DNA of 64,000 nt from Pseudomonas sp. 8Z (GTDB lineage Bacteria > Pseudomonadota > Gammaproteobacteria > Pseudomonadales > Pseudomonadaceae). The position numbers were made by a program, and so were the translations under genes. The DNA is taken from NCBI RefSeq assembly GCF_902506535.1, contig NZ_LR733826.1, positions 341,079 to 405,078 of the forward strand, read 5' to 3'. Below the pieces are notes generated by a model. The model saw only the letters and a list, made by a program, of their open reading frames with translations. It had not been told where the DNA came from and did no database searches. Shown here one piece after another: positions 53,111 to 63,400 of the stretch. Each line of letters begins with the position of its first letter. The stretch's first letter is position 1.

Positions 53111-54568
53111 TCAATGCGCCCAGATCAGCCCCACCAGCAGGTAGCTGAGCAGCGTCACCAGCACCACGCCGAACAGGTTCAGGGCAAAGCCGGCCTTGAT
53201 CATCGATTGAATACGCATGTGCCCGGTCCCGAACACGATGGCATTCGGCGGGGTTGCTACCGGCATCATGAAGGCACAACTGGCGGCAATGGCCGCAGGG
53301 ATTGCCAGCAGCTCGGCAGGCATTCCCTGCGACACGGCAAGCGCGCCGAGCAGCGGTAGAAAAGCTGCTGCCGTGGCGGTGTTGGACGTCACCTCGGTAA
53401 GGAAGATGATCACCAGTACCACCAGCCCGATCATCGCCAGAGTGGGCAGCGCGCCGAGGCTACCGAGCCCCTGGGCAATCCATGCTGCCAGCCCGGTGTT
53501 ACCGATCACCGCCGCCAGAGTCAAGCCTCCGCCAAACAGCAGCAGCACGCCCCAGGGCAGTTTGCTGGCGCTTTCCCAGTCCATCAGGAATACGCGCTTA
53601 TCAGCATCCACAGGGATGATGAACAGCGCCAGGGCAGCGGCAATGGCAATGCTGGTGTCATTGACCCCTGGCACGAGCCCAACGATCAGTGGCTGGAAGA
53701 CCCAGGCCAGGGCGGTGGCCACGAACACCAGCGCCACCAGCTTCTCACCACGGCTGAGTGGGCCGAGTCCGTCCAGCTCCTGGCGGATCAGCGCGTTGCT
53801 ATCGTGGCTACTGAGTGCGAAACCGCCACGAGTCAGCCACCACCAGGTAAACACCAACATCAGGCTCGCTACCGGCAAACCAATCAACATCCACTGACCG
53901 AAACCGATCTGTACGTCATAGTTTTCTGCCAGGAATGCGGCAAGCAGCGCATTAGGCGGCGTACCGATCAGCGTGGCGATACCGCCGATGCTGGCAGCGT
54001 AGGCAATGGCCAGCAGCAGTGAGGTTGCGAAACGCTTGCGTTCGGCTGCGCTGGCGCCTTGCTCGTCGGCCAGCAGGCCTACGACGGAGAGGCCGATGGG
54101 CAGCATCATGATCGTGGTAGCGGTGTTGCTCACCCACATGCTGAGAAAGGCGGTGGCCAGCATGAAACCAGCCACCTGGCGACTCGGTTTGCTGCCTACT
54201 GCGAGCAGCGTCATCAAGGCGATGCGCTTGTGCAGGTTCCAGCGCTCCATTGCCAGACCGATAACGAAACCGCCGAGGAACAAGTAGATGGTGGGGTTGG
54301 CATAGGGCGCGGTCGCCGCGTTGAGGCTGTCGATGCCCAGCGCCGGGATCAGCAGGATCGGCAGCAGCGAGGTGGCGGGAATCGGGATAGCCTCGGTCGA
54401 CCACCAAGTGGCCATCAGCAGGGTCAGCCCGACCGTGGCCCAGGCAGCCTCGGAAAGACCGTTCGGTGGTTCGGTGAACAGGCATAGCAGCAACAGCACA
54501 GGGCCGAGGACAAGGCCTACCCAGGCGGCTTTGGCTGGTGCTGTCGAATTATTGGTGGTTACAGCCAT
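53111..54568 (-). CDS. DASS/SLC13 family sodium:dicarboxylate-type transporter
   Basis: 485 residues with about 12 membrane helices. The family signatures are present: ATAFLSMWVSNTATTIMMLPIG (helix-pair with SNTAT) and the second repeat VTSNTATAAAFLPLLGALA, which bind sodium and substrate; IPATSLLPILLIPALG marks the first re-entrant part. The usual substrate is succinate, malate or related dicarboxylates, but sulfate and other anions occur in the family. AGAAGGAAGC precedes the ATG on the minus strand. No nearby metabolic gene narrows the substrate. Confidence 0.9.
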   Translation of the reverse strand: MAVTTNNSTAPAKAAWVGLVLGPVLLLLCLFTEPPNGLSEAAWATVGLTLLMATWWSTEAIPIPATSLLPILLIPALGIDSLNAATAPYANPTIYLFLGGFVIGLAMERWNLHKRIALMTLLAVGSKPSRQVAGFMLATAFLSMWVSNTATTIMMLPIGLSVVGLLADEQGASAAERKRFATSLLLAIAYAASIGGIATLIGTPPNALLAAFLAENYDVQIGFGQWMLIGLPVASLMLVFTWWWLTRGGFALSSHDSNALIRQELDGLGPLSRGEKLVALVFVATALAWVFQPLIVGLVPGVNDTSIAIAAALALFIIPVDADKRVFLMDWESASKLPWGVLLLFGGGLTLAAVIGNTGLAAWIAQGLGSLGALPTLAMIGLVVLVIIFLTEVTSNTATAAAFLPLLGALAVSQGMPAELLAIPAAIAASCAFMMPVATPPNAIVFGTGHMRIQSMIKAGFALNLFGVVLVTLLSYLLVGLIWAH

Positions 54569-54667
54569 AGGGCGCTTCCTTCTGCTAAAGGGCGGTTTGT
54601 AGCTTTGTGAGCCCCTGTCAGACCACGCCCGCTCCCTATGGTTTGCTTCGCTGCGTCTCTGGGTGGG

Positions 54668-55501
54668 CTAACCCTCGTGCTGGCGTTTGAACAGCGGCCC
54701 GCCGCAGCGGTTGCAAAAAGCAGCGCTGTGCTCATGGCGCGACTTATGGCAGTGCGGGCAGTCGTGCTCCATTTGCCCTTCCTGGCGCATCGCCGTGGCC
54801 AGTTCAGCGGTGAAAATACCGGTGGGTACGGCGATGATCGAATAACCGGTGATCATCACCATCGTAGCCAGCATCTGCCCCACGGGCGTCTGCGGGGTGA
54901 TGTCGCCGAATCCCACGGTGGTCAGCGTCACCACCGCCCAGTAGATGCTGATGGGAATGCTGGTAAAGCCATTGCTCGGGCCCTCGACTACATACATCAG
55001 CGCGCCGAATACGGTTACCAGCGTGGAGACCGTGACCAGAAAGACGATGATCTTCTGCTTGCTGCCGCGTAGCGCCACCAGCAGAAAGTTGGCCTGAGTC
55101 AGGTACTGGCGCAGCTTGAGGATACGGAAGACACGCACCATGCGAATGACCCGGACGATCATCAGGTACTGCGCATCGACGAATATCAACGCCAGCACGG
55201 CCGGCAGCACGGCGAGCAAATCGACCAAGCCGAAGAAGCTGAAGGCGTAGCGCAGCGGTTTGGGCGAGCAATACAGGCGCAGGCCGTATTCGATGGCGAA
55301 CAGCAGGGTAAAGCCCCATTCCAGCATGCTGAACACATCGGCATGTTGAGTGTGAAAGCGCTCGATGCTGTCGAGCATCACCACCACCAGACTGGCGAGG
55401 ATGGCCAGCAGCAGCCAGTTGTCGAAGCGCTGCCCGGCACGGGTGCTGGTCTCGAAGATGATGATGTACAGGCGCTGGCGCCAGGTCTGGCCTTTGTCCA
55501 C
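54668..55501 (-). CDS. Voltage-gated potassium channel-like protein with C-terminal zinc ribbon
   Basis: 277 residues from a GTG (55499-55501); the ATG at 55504-55506 is out of frame. AGGAG lies 10 bases upstream of the GTG. Six membrane helices with an S4-like basic segment (MIVRVIRMVRVFRILKLRQYL), and a pore with selectivity filter TVGFGD (VVTLTTVGFGDITPQTP). The C-terminus has a four-cysteine ribbon (CPHC and CNRC, 15 residues apart), probably zinc-binding. Exports or imports K+ depending on potential. It is 99 bases upstream of the DASS gene in the same direction, so co-transcription is possible. Confidence 0.88.
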   Translation of the reverse strand: MDKGQTWRQRLYIIIFETSTRAGQRFDNWLLLAILASLVVVMLDSIERFHTQHADVFSMLEWGFTLLFAIEYGLRLYCSPKPLRYAFSFFGLVDLLAVLPAVLALIFVDAQYLMIVRVIRMVRVFRILKLRQYLTQANFLLVALRGSKQKIIVFLVTVSTLVTVFGALMYVVEGPSNGFTSIPISIYWAVVTLTTVGFGDITPQTPVGQMLATMVMITGYSIIAVPTGIFTAELATAMRQEGQMEHDCPHCHKSRHEHSAAFCNRCGGPLFKRQHEG

Positions 55502-55650
55502 GGCATGATTCTCCTAGGGGTGCGAGGGGCAAGCCTAGGCAGCGTTAGCGGGCAGTGGCAAGCCCGTGACTGCGCGGCTAGCCAATTGCCATTCGTCTGG
55601 AAACGGCCTGTCGATAGGGCAATTTGTGACGTCGCTCAGCAAATTGACGT

Positions 55651-55678
55651 TTGATGGCTTTGTGCTACGTGTTCTAAT
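55651..55678 (+). promoter_or_regulatory. Possible sigma-70 promoter of the two-partner secretion locus
   Basis: TTGATG (55651-55656), 16 bases, TCTAAT (55673-55678), which matches five of six -10 positions. It lies 50 bases before the tpsB ATG, in the AT-richer stretch of a 226-base divergent gap from the channel gene. No other clear element was seen in that gap. Confidence 0.5.
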
Positions 55679-55727
55679 TTCGCCGAAATAACGCCGCCAT
55701 TATTCCGCTATTCAAAGGACTGAAAGC

Positions 55728-57416
55728 ATGGCTTTCCGTTGTAGCCCTTTGGCCGTATGGCTATGTGCACTGTCGCTGTCGACCCCTGTTCTGGCCGAAA
55801 CACCGGGTGAGCGTGCGCTGATCCGTGATCGCCAGGAGCGCTTGCTGCAGGAGCAGCAACAGCGCCTTGAGGATCTTCGTCAACTACCCGGCAATAGACC
55901 CCAGCTCGAGAACGCTCCAGTCGAAGACGAGCGATGCTTCGATATCGGGCAGATTCGTCTCGACGGGGCGAATCTGCTGAGCCAGGCCGACCAGGCACAT
56001 ATTCTCGAGCCCTTCGCCGGGCAGTGCCTCGGTGTCGGTAAGCTCAACGAGCTGCTCAAGGCCATCACCCAGTTCTATATCGACCGTGGTTACGTCACGT
56101 CGCGGGCCTACCTGCCGCAGCAGGATCTGTCCTCCGGTGAGCTGCGCGTCATCGTGGTGGAAGGGCGCCTGGAGGGGCTGGACAGCTCCGAGCTGGCCTC
56201 CGACCGTGAACTGGTCATGGGCTTTCCCGGCCAGACCGGCGAAGTGCTGGATCTTCGTGAACTAGAACAGTTGGTCGACCAGCTCAATCGCCTGCCATCG
56301 CGCCAGGCGCAACTGGAGCTGGTACCGGGGCAAGAGGTCGGCGGCAGCCGCGTGCGCTTGCAGGGCAAGCGCAGCAAGCCTTGGCGTGCTGGCCTGAGTC
56401 GCAACAATGATGGTCAGGAAAGCACCGGCGAGCAGCAGTGGGGTCTGAATTTCGACTGGGACAGCCCGCTCGGTCTGGCCGATCAACTCAGCCTGCGTGC
56501 CACGGGCGATGCGGTCAGCGACACCTATCGCCACTCCCACAGCCAGAGCCTGATCTACCAGGTGCCCTACGGTTGGTGGAACGTCAGCTACAGCTTCAGC
56601 CAGAGCTACTACCGCACACAGAGCGAGGGCAATGGCTTCATCTTCGACCAGGACGGCGACAGCCAGACCCACGCCCTGCGTGGTGAACGTGTTCTGCATC
56701 GCGATGCTGTGAGCAAGACCGCCTTCAACCTGGGGGTCAGCCACCAGCGCAGCAACAACTTCCTGCTCGGCAACCGTATCGACACCTCCAGCACGCGCTT
56801 GTCCGAAGCGCAACTGGGCTTCAACCATGGCCGCCGTATCGGCACGGCCTTCGTCAACGCCGATATCGGCTGGCAGCGCGGCATCGGTGCCTTCGACGCC
56901 CAGCGTGCTGGTGATCCGCAGGGCAGCCAGCCGGTGGCGCGCTACAACAAATACAGCCTGACCCTGAGCTACCTGCAGCCGTTCGAGCTGTGGGGCCAAT
57001 CCTTCAGCTTCGACAGCCTGGCCTACGGGCAGAAGAGTGAAGACGTGCTGTTCAGCCCGCAACGTATCAGCATCGGTGGGCTGAGCTCGGTGCGCGGTTT
57101 CAAGGAGGAGTCGCTGTCCGGCGATAGCGGCGGCTACTGGCGCAACCAGTTGCGCTGGCGCCGCCCGGTGAGCTGGGAAGTGCTGCGGCCCTTCGTTCAC
57201 GAGTACAGCCTGGCCTTCGCCTATGACGTCGGGGTGATCCACGGTGGCCGCTACAACCCCGAACAACGCGGGCGCATGAGCGGCAACGCCCTCGAATTTG
57301 CCCTGCGCGGTCAGAACCTAGCCGCTTCGGTGAGTTTCGCCCACTCCCTTGACCGACCTGATGCAATCGCGCGCGACGAGCGTCCGGTCTATTTCCGCTT
57401 CGATCTTTTTTTCTGA
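55728..57416 (+). CDS. Two-partner secretion outer-membrane transporter (TpsB; ShlB/FhaC/CdiB family)
   Basis: 562 residues. Signal peptide (LAVWLCALSLSTPVLA), then a helix with Gln/Glu repeats (about 30-60, QERLLQEQQQRLEDLRQL), which resembles the N-terminal plug helix of FhaC. Two POTRA domains (about 65-210) include CFDIGQIRLDGANLLS and FYIDRGYVTSRAYLPQQDL. The C-terminal 16-strand barrel (about 215-562) has GLSSVRGFKEESLSGDSGGYW (the conserved VRGY/F loop 6 motif) and ends ERPVYFRFDLFF as a barrel C-terminal strand. It exports the TpsA encoded 36 bases downstream. Confidence 0.95.
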   Translation: MAFRCSPLAVWLCALSLSTPVLAETPGERALIRDRQERLLQEQQQRLEDLRQLPGNRPQLENAPVEDERCFDIGQIRLDGANLLSQADQAHILEPFAGQCLGVGKLNELLKAITQFYIDRGYVTSRAYLPQQDLSSGELRVIVVEGRLEGLDSSELASDRELVMGFPGQTGEVLDLRELEQLVDQLNRLPSRQAQLELVPGQEVGGSRVRLQGKRSKPWRAGLSRNNDGQESTGEQQWGLNFDWDSPLGLADQLSLRATGDAVSDTYRHSHSQSLIYQVPYGWWNVSYSFSQSYYRTQSEGNGFIFDQDGDSQTHALRGERVLHRDAVSKTAFNLGVSHQRSNNFLLGNRIDTSSTRLSEAQLGFNHGRRIGTAFVNADIGWQRGIGAFDAQRAGDPQGSQPVARYNKYSLTLSYLQPFELWGQSFSFDSLAYGQKSEDVLFSPQRISIGGLSSVRGFKEESLSGDSGGYWRNQLRWRRPVSWEVLRPFVHEYSLAFAYDVGVIHGGRYNPEQRGRMSGNALEFALRGQNLAASVSFAHSLDRPDAIARDERPVYFRFDLFF

Positions 57417-57452
57417 TGATTTGCCGGCCGGATGGCTGGTTGGAGTATCGAC

Positions 57453-60400
57453 ATGGACGTACGCAGCCCTCTCTATCAGAACATCGCCCTCATCGTTGCT
57501 GGCGTGCTGTTTCTCAATCCCATCGTCGCCACCGCAGCGCAGTTGGCGGTCGACCAGGCTGCCGGTGGCAATACTAGCCTGACCCAGGCTGGCAACGGCG
57601 TACCTGTGGTCAACATCGCCACGCCCAATGGCAGCGGCCTGTCGCATAACAAATTCACCGACTACAACGTCGGTCAGCAGGGTTTGATCCTCAACAACTC
57701 CACGGAGAGGCTTCAAAGCAGTCAGCTTGGCGGCCTCATCATCGGTAACTCCAACCTAAAGAACGGCACTGCGGGGCTGATCCTTAACGAAGTCACCGGC
57801 GGTAACGCCAGCCAGCTTAAAGGCTACACGGAAGTAGCTGGGCGCTCGGCAGCGGTCATCGTGGCCAACCCCCACGGCATCACCTGTGATGGCTGCGGCT
57901 TCATCAATACCCCGCGCGTCACTCTCACTACTGGTACGCCAGTGGTCGAGGGCGGTCGTCTACAGCGCTTCGATGTCGACGGTGGGCAAGTCAGCATCGA
58001 AGGGCAGGGCCTCAATGCCGACAACGTCGATCAGTTCGACCTGATCACCCGCAGCGCCAAGCTCAACGCCGAGCTGTACGCCAACAAGCTCAATATCATC
58101 ACCGGCCGCAACGCAGTGGATGCCACCACCCTTGCCGCCACGGCCAAGGCCGATGACGGCTCGGACAAGCCCCTGCTGGCCATCGACAGCTCGGCCCTCG
58201 GCGGCATGTACGCCGGTGCTATTCGCCTAGTGGGCACCGAGCAGGGTGTGGGGGTGAAACTGGCTGGCGACATGGCCGCCAGTGCCGGGGATATCCAGAT
58301 CGATGCCAACGGCAAGCTGAGCCTGGCGCAGACCTCGGCCAGTGGCAACCTGGCACTGAAGGCCGCTGAGGTGGCGTTGACCGGTAAGACCTACGCTGCC
58401 GGCAAGGCGGATATCGGCGCCCAGAATCAGATCGAGGTGCAGCAAAGTCTGGCCGCAGCGGGGGATATCCAGCTTGAGGCTGGGCAGGTGCTCAACCAAG
58501 GCGTGATCGAGGCCGGTATCAAGGCCGATAACAGCCGCACAGAGGCGGATCTGAGCCTCAAGGCGCAGCAGGTGCGCAACGCCGGCACCCTGATCGGTAA
58601 TCGTCAGTTGCAAGTCAAGGCCAGCCAGCGTCTGGACAACCAGGGCGGCACGCTCAGTGCCAAGGGGGCCACGCAGATCAGTGCCGGGCAGGTGGATAAC
58701 CGCGCTGGCAGGGTGCTGGCGGACCGCGATCTGAAACTCAGCGCCAGTGCCCTGGATAACCGCCAGGGTGGGTTGCTGCATAGTCAGGGTGCTGCCGATA
58801 TGCAGGTGGCCGGTGCGCTGCAGAACCAGCAGGGCAAACTCGTTAGCCAGGGTGCTCTGACGCTGGGTGCTGGCCGTTTGGTCAACCAGGGTGGGCAGGT
58901 GCTCAGTATCGAGGCTTTGAGCCTGCAAGCCGAGGGGCTCGACAACGGCGATGCCGGGGTCATCTCCACGCAGGCCGATGCCCATATCACAGCGGGCAGT
59001 CTGCGCAATGCTCAGGCTGGTGAAATCTCTGCCGCTGGCACGATGCAGCTCGACGCCCAGCGACTGGATAACTCGGCCAAGGGCATCATCAGCAGTGCCC
59101 AGGCACTGACGGTGAAGGCCGAGCAGCTCGACAACCGTGGCCAGGGTGTGATCAGTGGCAGCGAGACCCTGAGTCTCGCTGCGGCCAGTCTGGACAACAG
59201 CACGGGTGGCCGTATCGAGAGCCAGGGCGATCTTCGGGCGAACCTGGGCCAGCTCAAGCAGCAGGGCGGGGCACTGCTCAGCCAAGGGCAGTTGACCCTT
59301 GAAGCCGGAGCGGTGGACAACAGCCAGGCCGGAGTGATCTTCGGTCGTCAGGGCCTGCAGGTACAGGCCGACCAGGTGGACAACCGTGACAAAGGGCGGA
59401 TCAGCAGTCAGGGCGCGCTGACGGCTCTGCTCAAGGGGCTCGATCAACGAGGGGGTGGCCAGTTCGTCAGTCAGGAGGCCCTGAGCCTCGATCTGGCAGG
59501 TGGGCGTCTGAACAACAGCCAGCAAGGCCTGCTGGCTACACCGGGCGGTCTGTTGCTGACGAACGTAGCGGCCATCGATAACAGTCAGGGCGGTGAGATT
59601 TCCAGCGATCAGGGCTTCAGCCTGCTGACCGGGGAGCTGAACAACGACGCAGGCAGGATCATCAGCGCCGCTGCATTGGAACTGCGTATCGCCCAGGCTT
59701 TGCTCAACGGTAACGGCGGCCTGCTTGATGCGGGCAAGACCTTGCAGTTGCGCGCCGCCAGCTTGAACAACAGCGGTGCCGGGCAGATCAGCAGCCAGGG
59801 CGATATGCGGCTATTTGTCGCGGGGGCGCTGAGCAACGCCCAGCAGGGGCTGATCGCTAGCCAGGCGGTCTTGCACATCGAGGCGGATGCCCTCGACAAC
59901 CAGGAACGAGGCGAGCTTTCCAGTGGCGCAGCCCTGGCGATCACGGGGCGCAGTCTGGATAACCGGGGCGGCCTGATCGCCAGCGACACCGTGCTTGAGC
60001 TGGACGCGAGTGAACGGCTCGACAACAGCCAAGGCGGTGTCCTGACCTCTGCAGCCGCACTCGACCTTGAGGCCGGGCAGCTAAGCAACCACGACGGCGG
60101 TTTGATCCAGAGCGATGGCGAAGTGCAGGCCAAGGTTAAGGGCGCATTCGACAACCGCGCCGGCAGCCTGCTCTCGGGGCGCGACTTGCTGCTGGTCAGC
60201 GGTGCGCTGGACAACCGCGGCGGTAGCCTATCCAGCGCTGGCGCTCTACAGGTACGTGGCAGCAGCCTGAATGCCAGTGTGGGCGGGCGTGTGGTGGCCA
60301 ATGGCGCGGTCGATATCCAGCTTGCCGAGCGCTTCGATCTGAGTGCCGGAGGTCGCCTGCTCAGCGGCGCAGACCTGCTGTTGCGCGCAAATGTCCTCGA

Positions 60401-63400
60401 CAACCACGACCTGGGCTTGATCTTCGCCAAAGGCGACACATCGCTTGAGGCTAGCCAGGTGGATAACCGTCAGGGCGGCGAAATTTCCAGCAAGGGTGAC
60501 CTGAGCGTTCAGGTCGATGAGCTGGATAACCGTGAGCAAGGGCGGCTGATCGCCGAAGCCGGTCTCAAGCTGGTGGCTGACCGTGTACTCAACAGTGCGC
60601 TAGGCGCACTCAGCGCAGCGCAGAAGATGCAGGTGCAGACTCGCGTGCTGGCTAACGCTGGCGGTCGGGTGCTGAGCGGTGCCGCGCTCGAGCTGAGCGC
60701 AACGCAGCTCGACAACCAGGCACAAGGGCGCATTAGCGCGGCGGCTGACCTGTCGCTGCTGACCGAGCAGCTCGATAACCAGCAGCGTGGCGAAGTACGC
60801 AGTGGCGGCACCTTGACGCTGCACGCCAAGGCGGTCGACGCGCATGATCAGGGTCTGATCGCGGCGGCAGGGGCGGCGACAGTGGTGGTCGACGAGGCTC
60901 TGGATCTGTCGCAAGGCGGCCAGCTTATCGGTGAGGCTGCGCTCGGGCTTCAGGTCGGCAGCCTGAGTACCCATCAGCAGGGGCTGGTTGCCGCCAAGGG
61001 CGACCTGCAGGTCGAGGCCTCGAACATCGACAATGGCGCCGGTGGCGAGATGTCCACTCAGGGCAGTCTGACGCTGACGGCGGATCAACTGGATAACCAG
61101 GACGCCGGGCGCGTCATCGCACAGGCCGGGTTGAATGCCACAGTCGCGCGCGTGAACAACCAGCGCAGTGGCGTATTGGCCAGCAATGCCGCCTTGCTGC
61201 TGCACGCCAAGCAGATCGACAACAGCGTTGGTGGTGCCCTGAGCGGCGCACAGCTACTGACCTTGCAGGCTGACAGCCTGGATAACCAGGGAGGTGGCCG
61301 GGTGCTCAGCGGTGGTGCGGCGAGCATCGTGCTGCAGCAGTTGAATAATAGTGAGGCCGGTTTGCTCAGCAGCCGCGGCGACCTCCTGTTACAGGGCAAT
61401 CGCCTGAACAACCGGGCTGGCAGCATCCTGGTCGATGGCAAGGGCAAGGTGCAGGCCGACAGCCTGGATTCCAGCTCGGGTGGGCAGCTTTCCAGCCTGG
61501 GCGATCTCGATGTCGATGTCGCTAGCCTGGATCAGCACGAGGGCGGCGAGCTGCTCAGCAAGGGCCTGCTCGATCTACACACGACCACGTTGGACAATCG
61601 TGATGGCCTCGTCTCGGCGCTCGGCCTGAATATCCAGGCCGAGCGCCTGAGCAACCAGGGCGGTGAATTGTCCAGTGCAGGCAGCCTGAGCATCGAGGGC
61701 GAACACCTGGACAACAGTGGCGCCGGCAAGGTACTGGCCGACGGCGCCTTGAGCCTGAAGGTGGCGCAACTGCTCAACCAGGCCAAGGGCGTGCTGTCTG
61801 GTGCCAACGGCCTGAGCCTGCAGGGTACCGTGCTGAACAACAGCGCTGGTGGTCGACTGCTCAGTCAGGGCGCCATCGACCTGGCGCTGACTGGGCAGCT
61901 AAACAACCGAGAGGGTGGCTCGCTGTTGGCCCAGGGGCCATTGCGTATCAAGGCGGCCAGCCTGGACAACGCTGAAGCCGGTCTGCTTTCGAGCCAGCAA
62001 GAGATGGCCTTGTTGCTGGCTGGACAGCTCGACAACCAGGGCGGTGCGCTGATGGCCGATGGCGCGCTGAATGTTCAGGCGCAAGGCCTGGATAACCGCC
62101 AGAAAGGTGTGCTTAGCGGTAAAGGCAACCTGAAGCTGAAGGCTCAGCAGATCGACAACCGCACGGGGCACATCGTCAGCGATGCCCGCCTCGACCTTGA
62201 TGCCGAGCGCCTGGACAACAGCCAGGGGCAAGTGGCGGGCAAGGGCGACCTCAAGCTCGAACTGAAGCAACTCGTGCAACAGGGCGGGGCACTGCTCAGC
62301 GAAGGTACGCTCGATCTTGAAGCGGACAGCATCGACAACAGCCAAGCGGGTTTGATTGCCGCGACCCAGGGCCTTGCCATACGGGCCGCGTCGCTGAACA
62401 ACAGCGCCAAGGGGGAAATTTCCAGTCAAGGCGCCGTTGGCCTCGATGTTGATGATTTGAACAACAGTACTGCCGGCCTGGTGCTCGCTGGCAGCGATCT
62501 GCGCTTGACCGTCAAGCGCCTGCTGAACCACAGCCTGGGGCTGATCTCGGGGCGCACGGGTCTGGTGTTGCAGGCCGACAGCCTGGACAACAGCCAGGGC
62601 GGTACGCTGACCAGCGAGCAAGGCCTCGACCTGCAGGTCAGCGGGCTGCTGGATAACTATGACCAGGGCGCCTTGCTGAGTGAAGGCACCTTGCAAGTGC
62701 GTGCTGGCACCTTGAATAACGCTGCGGGCGTGCTCTCCAGCGCTGGCGAACTGACCCTAGACGGCGGTGCCCTGAACAACCAGGGGGGCAAGCTGGTGAC
62801 CGATGCCAAGCTGACCCTCGACAGCAGCAGCCTGGACAACAGCCAGGGGGGGCGCATCAGCGCCCGCCAGGCGCTTAACATCGAAACCGGCACGCTCGAC
62901 AACCAGCAGCAAGGCCTGATCAATGGTGCTGCCGATGTCACCGTACAAGTCGCCAGGCTCGACAACCATGGCAAGGGCCGGATCGCCGGCAAGGGCGCCG
63001 TTCAGGTCAGCGCCACGGCGCTGGATCAGCACGACGGTGGCGAACTGATCAGCGAAAGCGCGCTGACTCTCGACTTGCAGGGTGGCGACCTCGACAACAG
63101 CGGCCAGGGCCTGATCGCCACGCCGGGCGCTTTGCTGCTGAAGAACCTCGGCAAGGTTGACAACAGCGCAGGCGGTGAAATTTCCAGCAGCCAGGGCTTT
63201 CTCTTGAAGGCTCGCGAGCTGAACAACAGCGCGGGCCGGGTGATCAGCGCCCAGGATCTGCAACTGCAGATCACCCAACTGCTGAAAAACAGCCTCAAGG
63301 GCGTGCTCTCGGCTGGCAGCCTGGAAGTGACGGCGGCTGGTCTGGACAACTCCGCCGCTGGCGTACTGGCCAGCAAAGGCGATCTCCAGGTCAAACTCAC

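Noticed and set aside
54804..55532. 242-codon minus-strand frame within the channel gene
   Set aside because: It overlaps the potassium-channel frame, which has clear helices and TVGFGD; the alternative is Arg/Pro/His-rich noise.
58227..59525. Long minus-strand frames within tpsA (also 61899-62696 and 63026-63943)
   Set aside because: The 60-66-base repeats lack stops in several frames at once; the translations are repetitive shadows of the FHA array.
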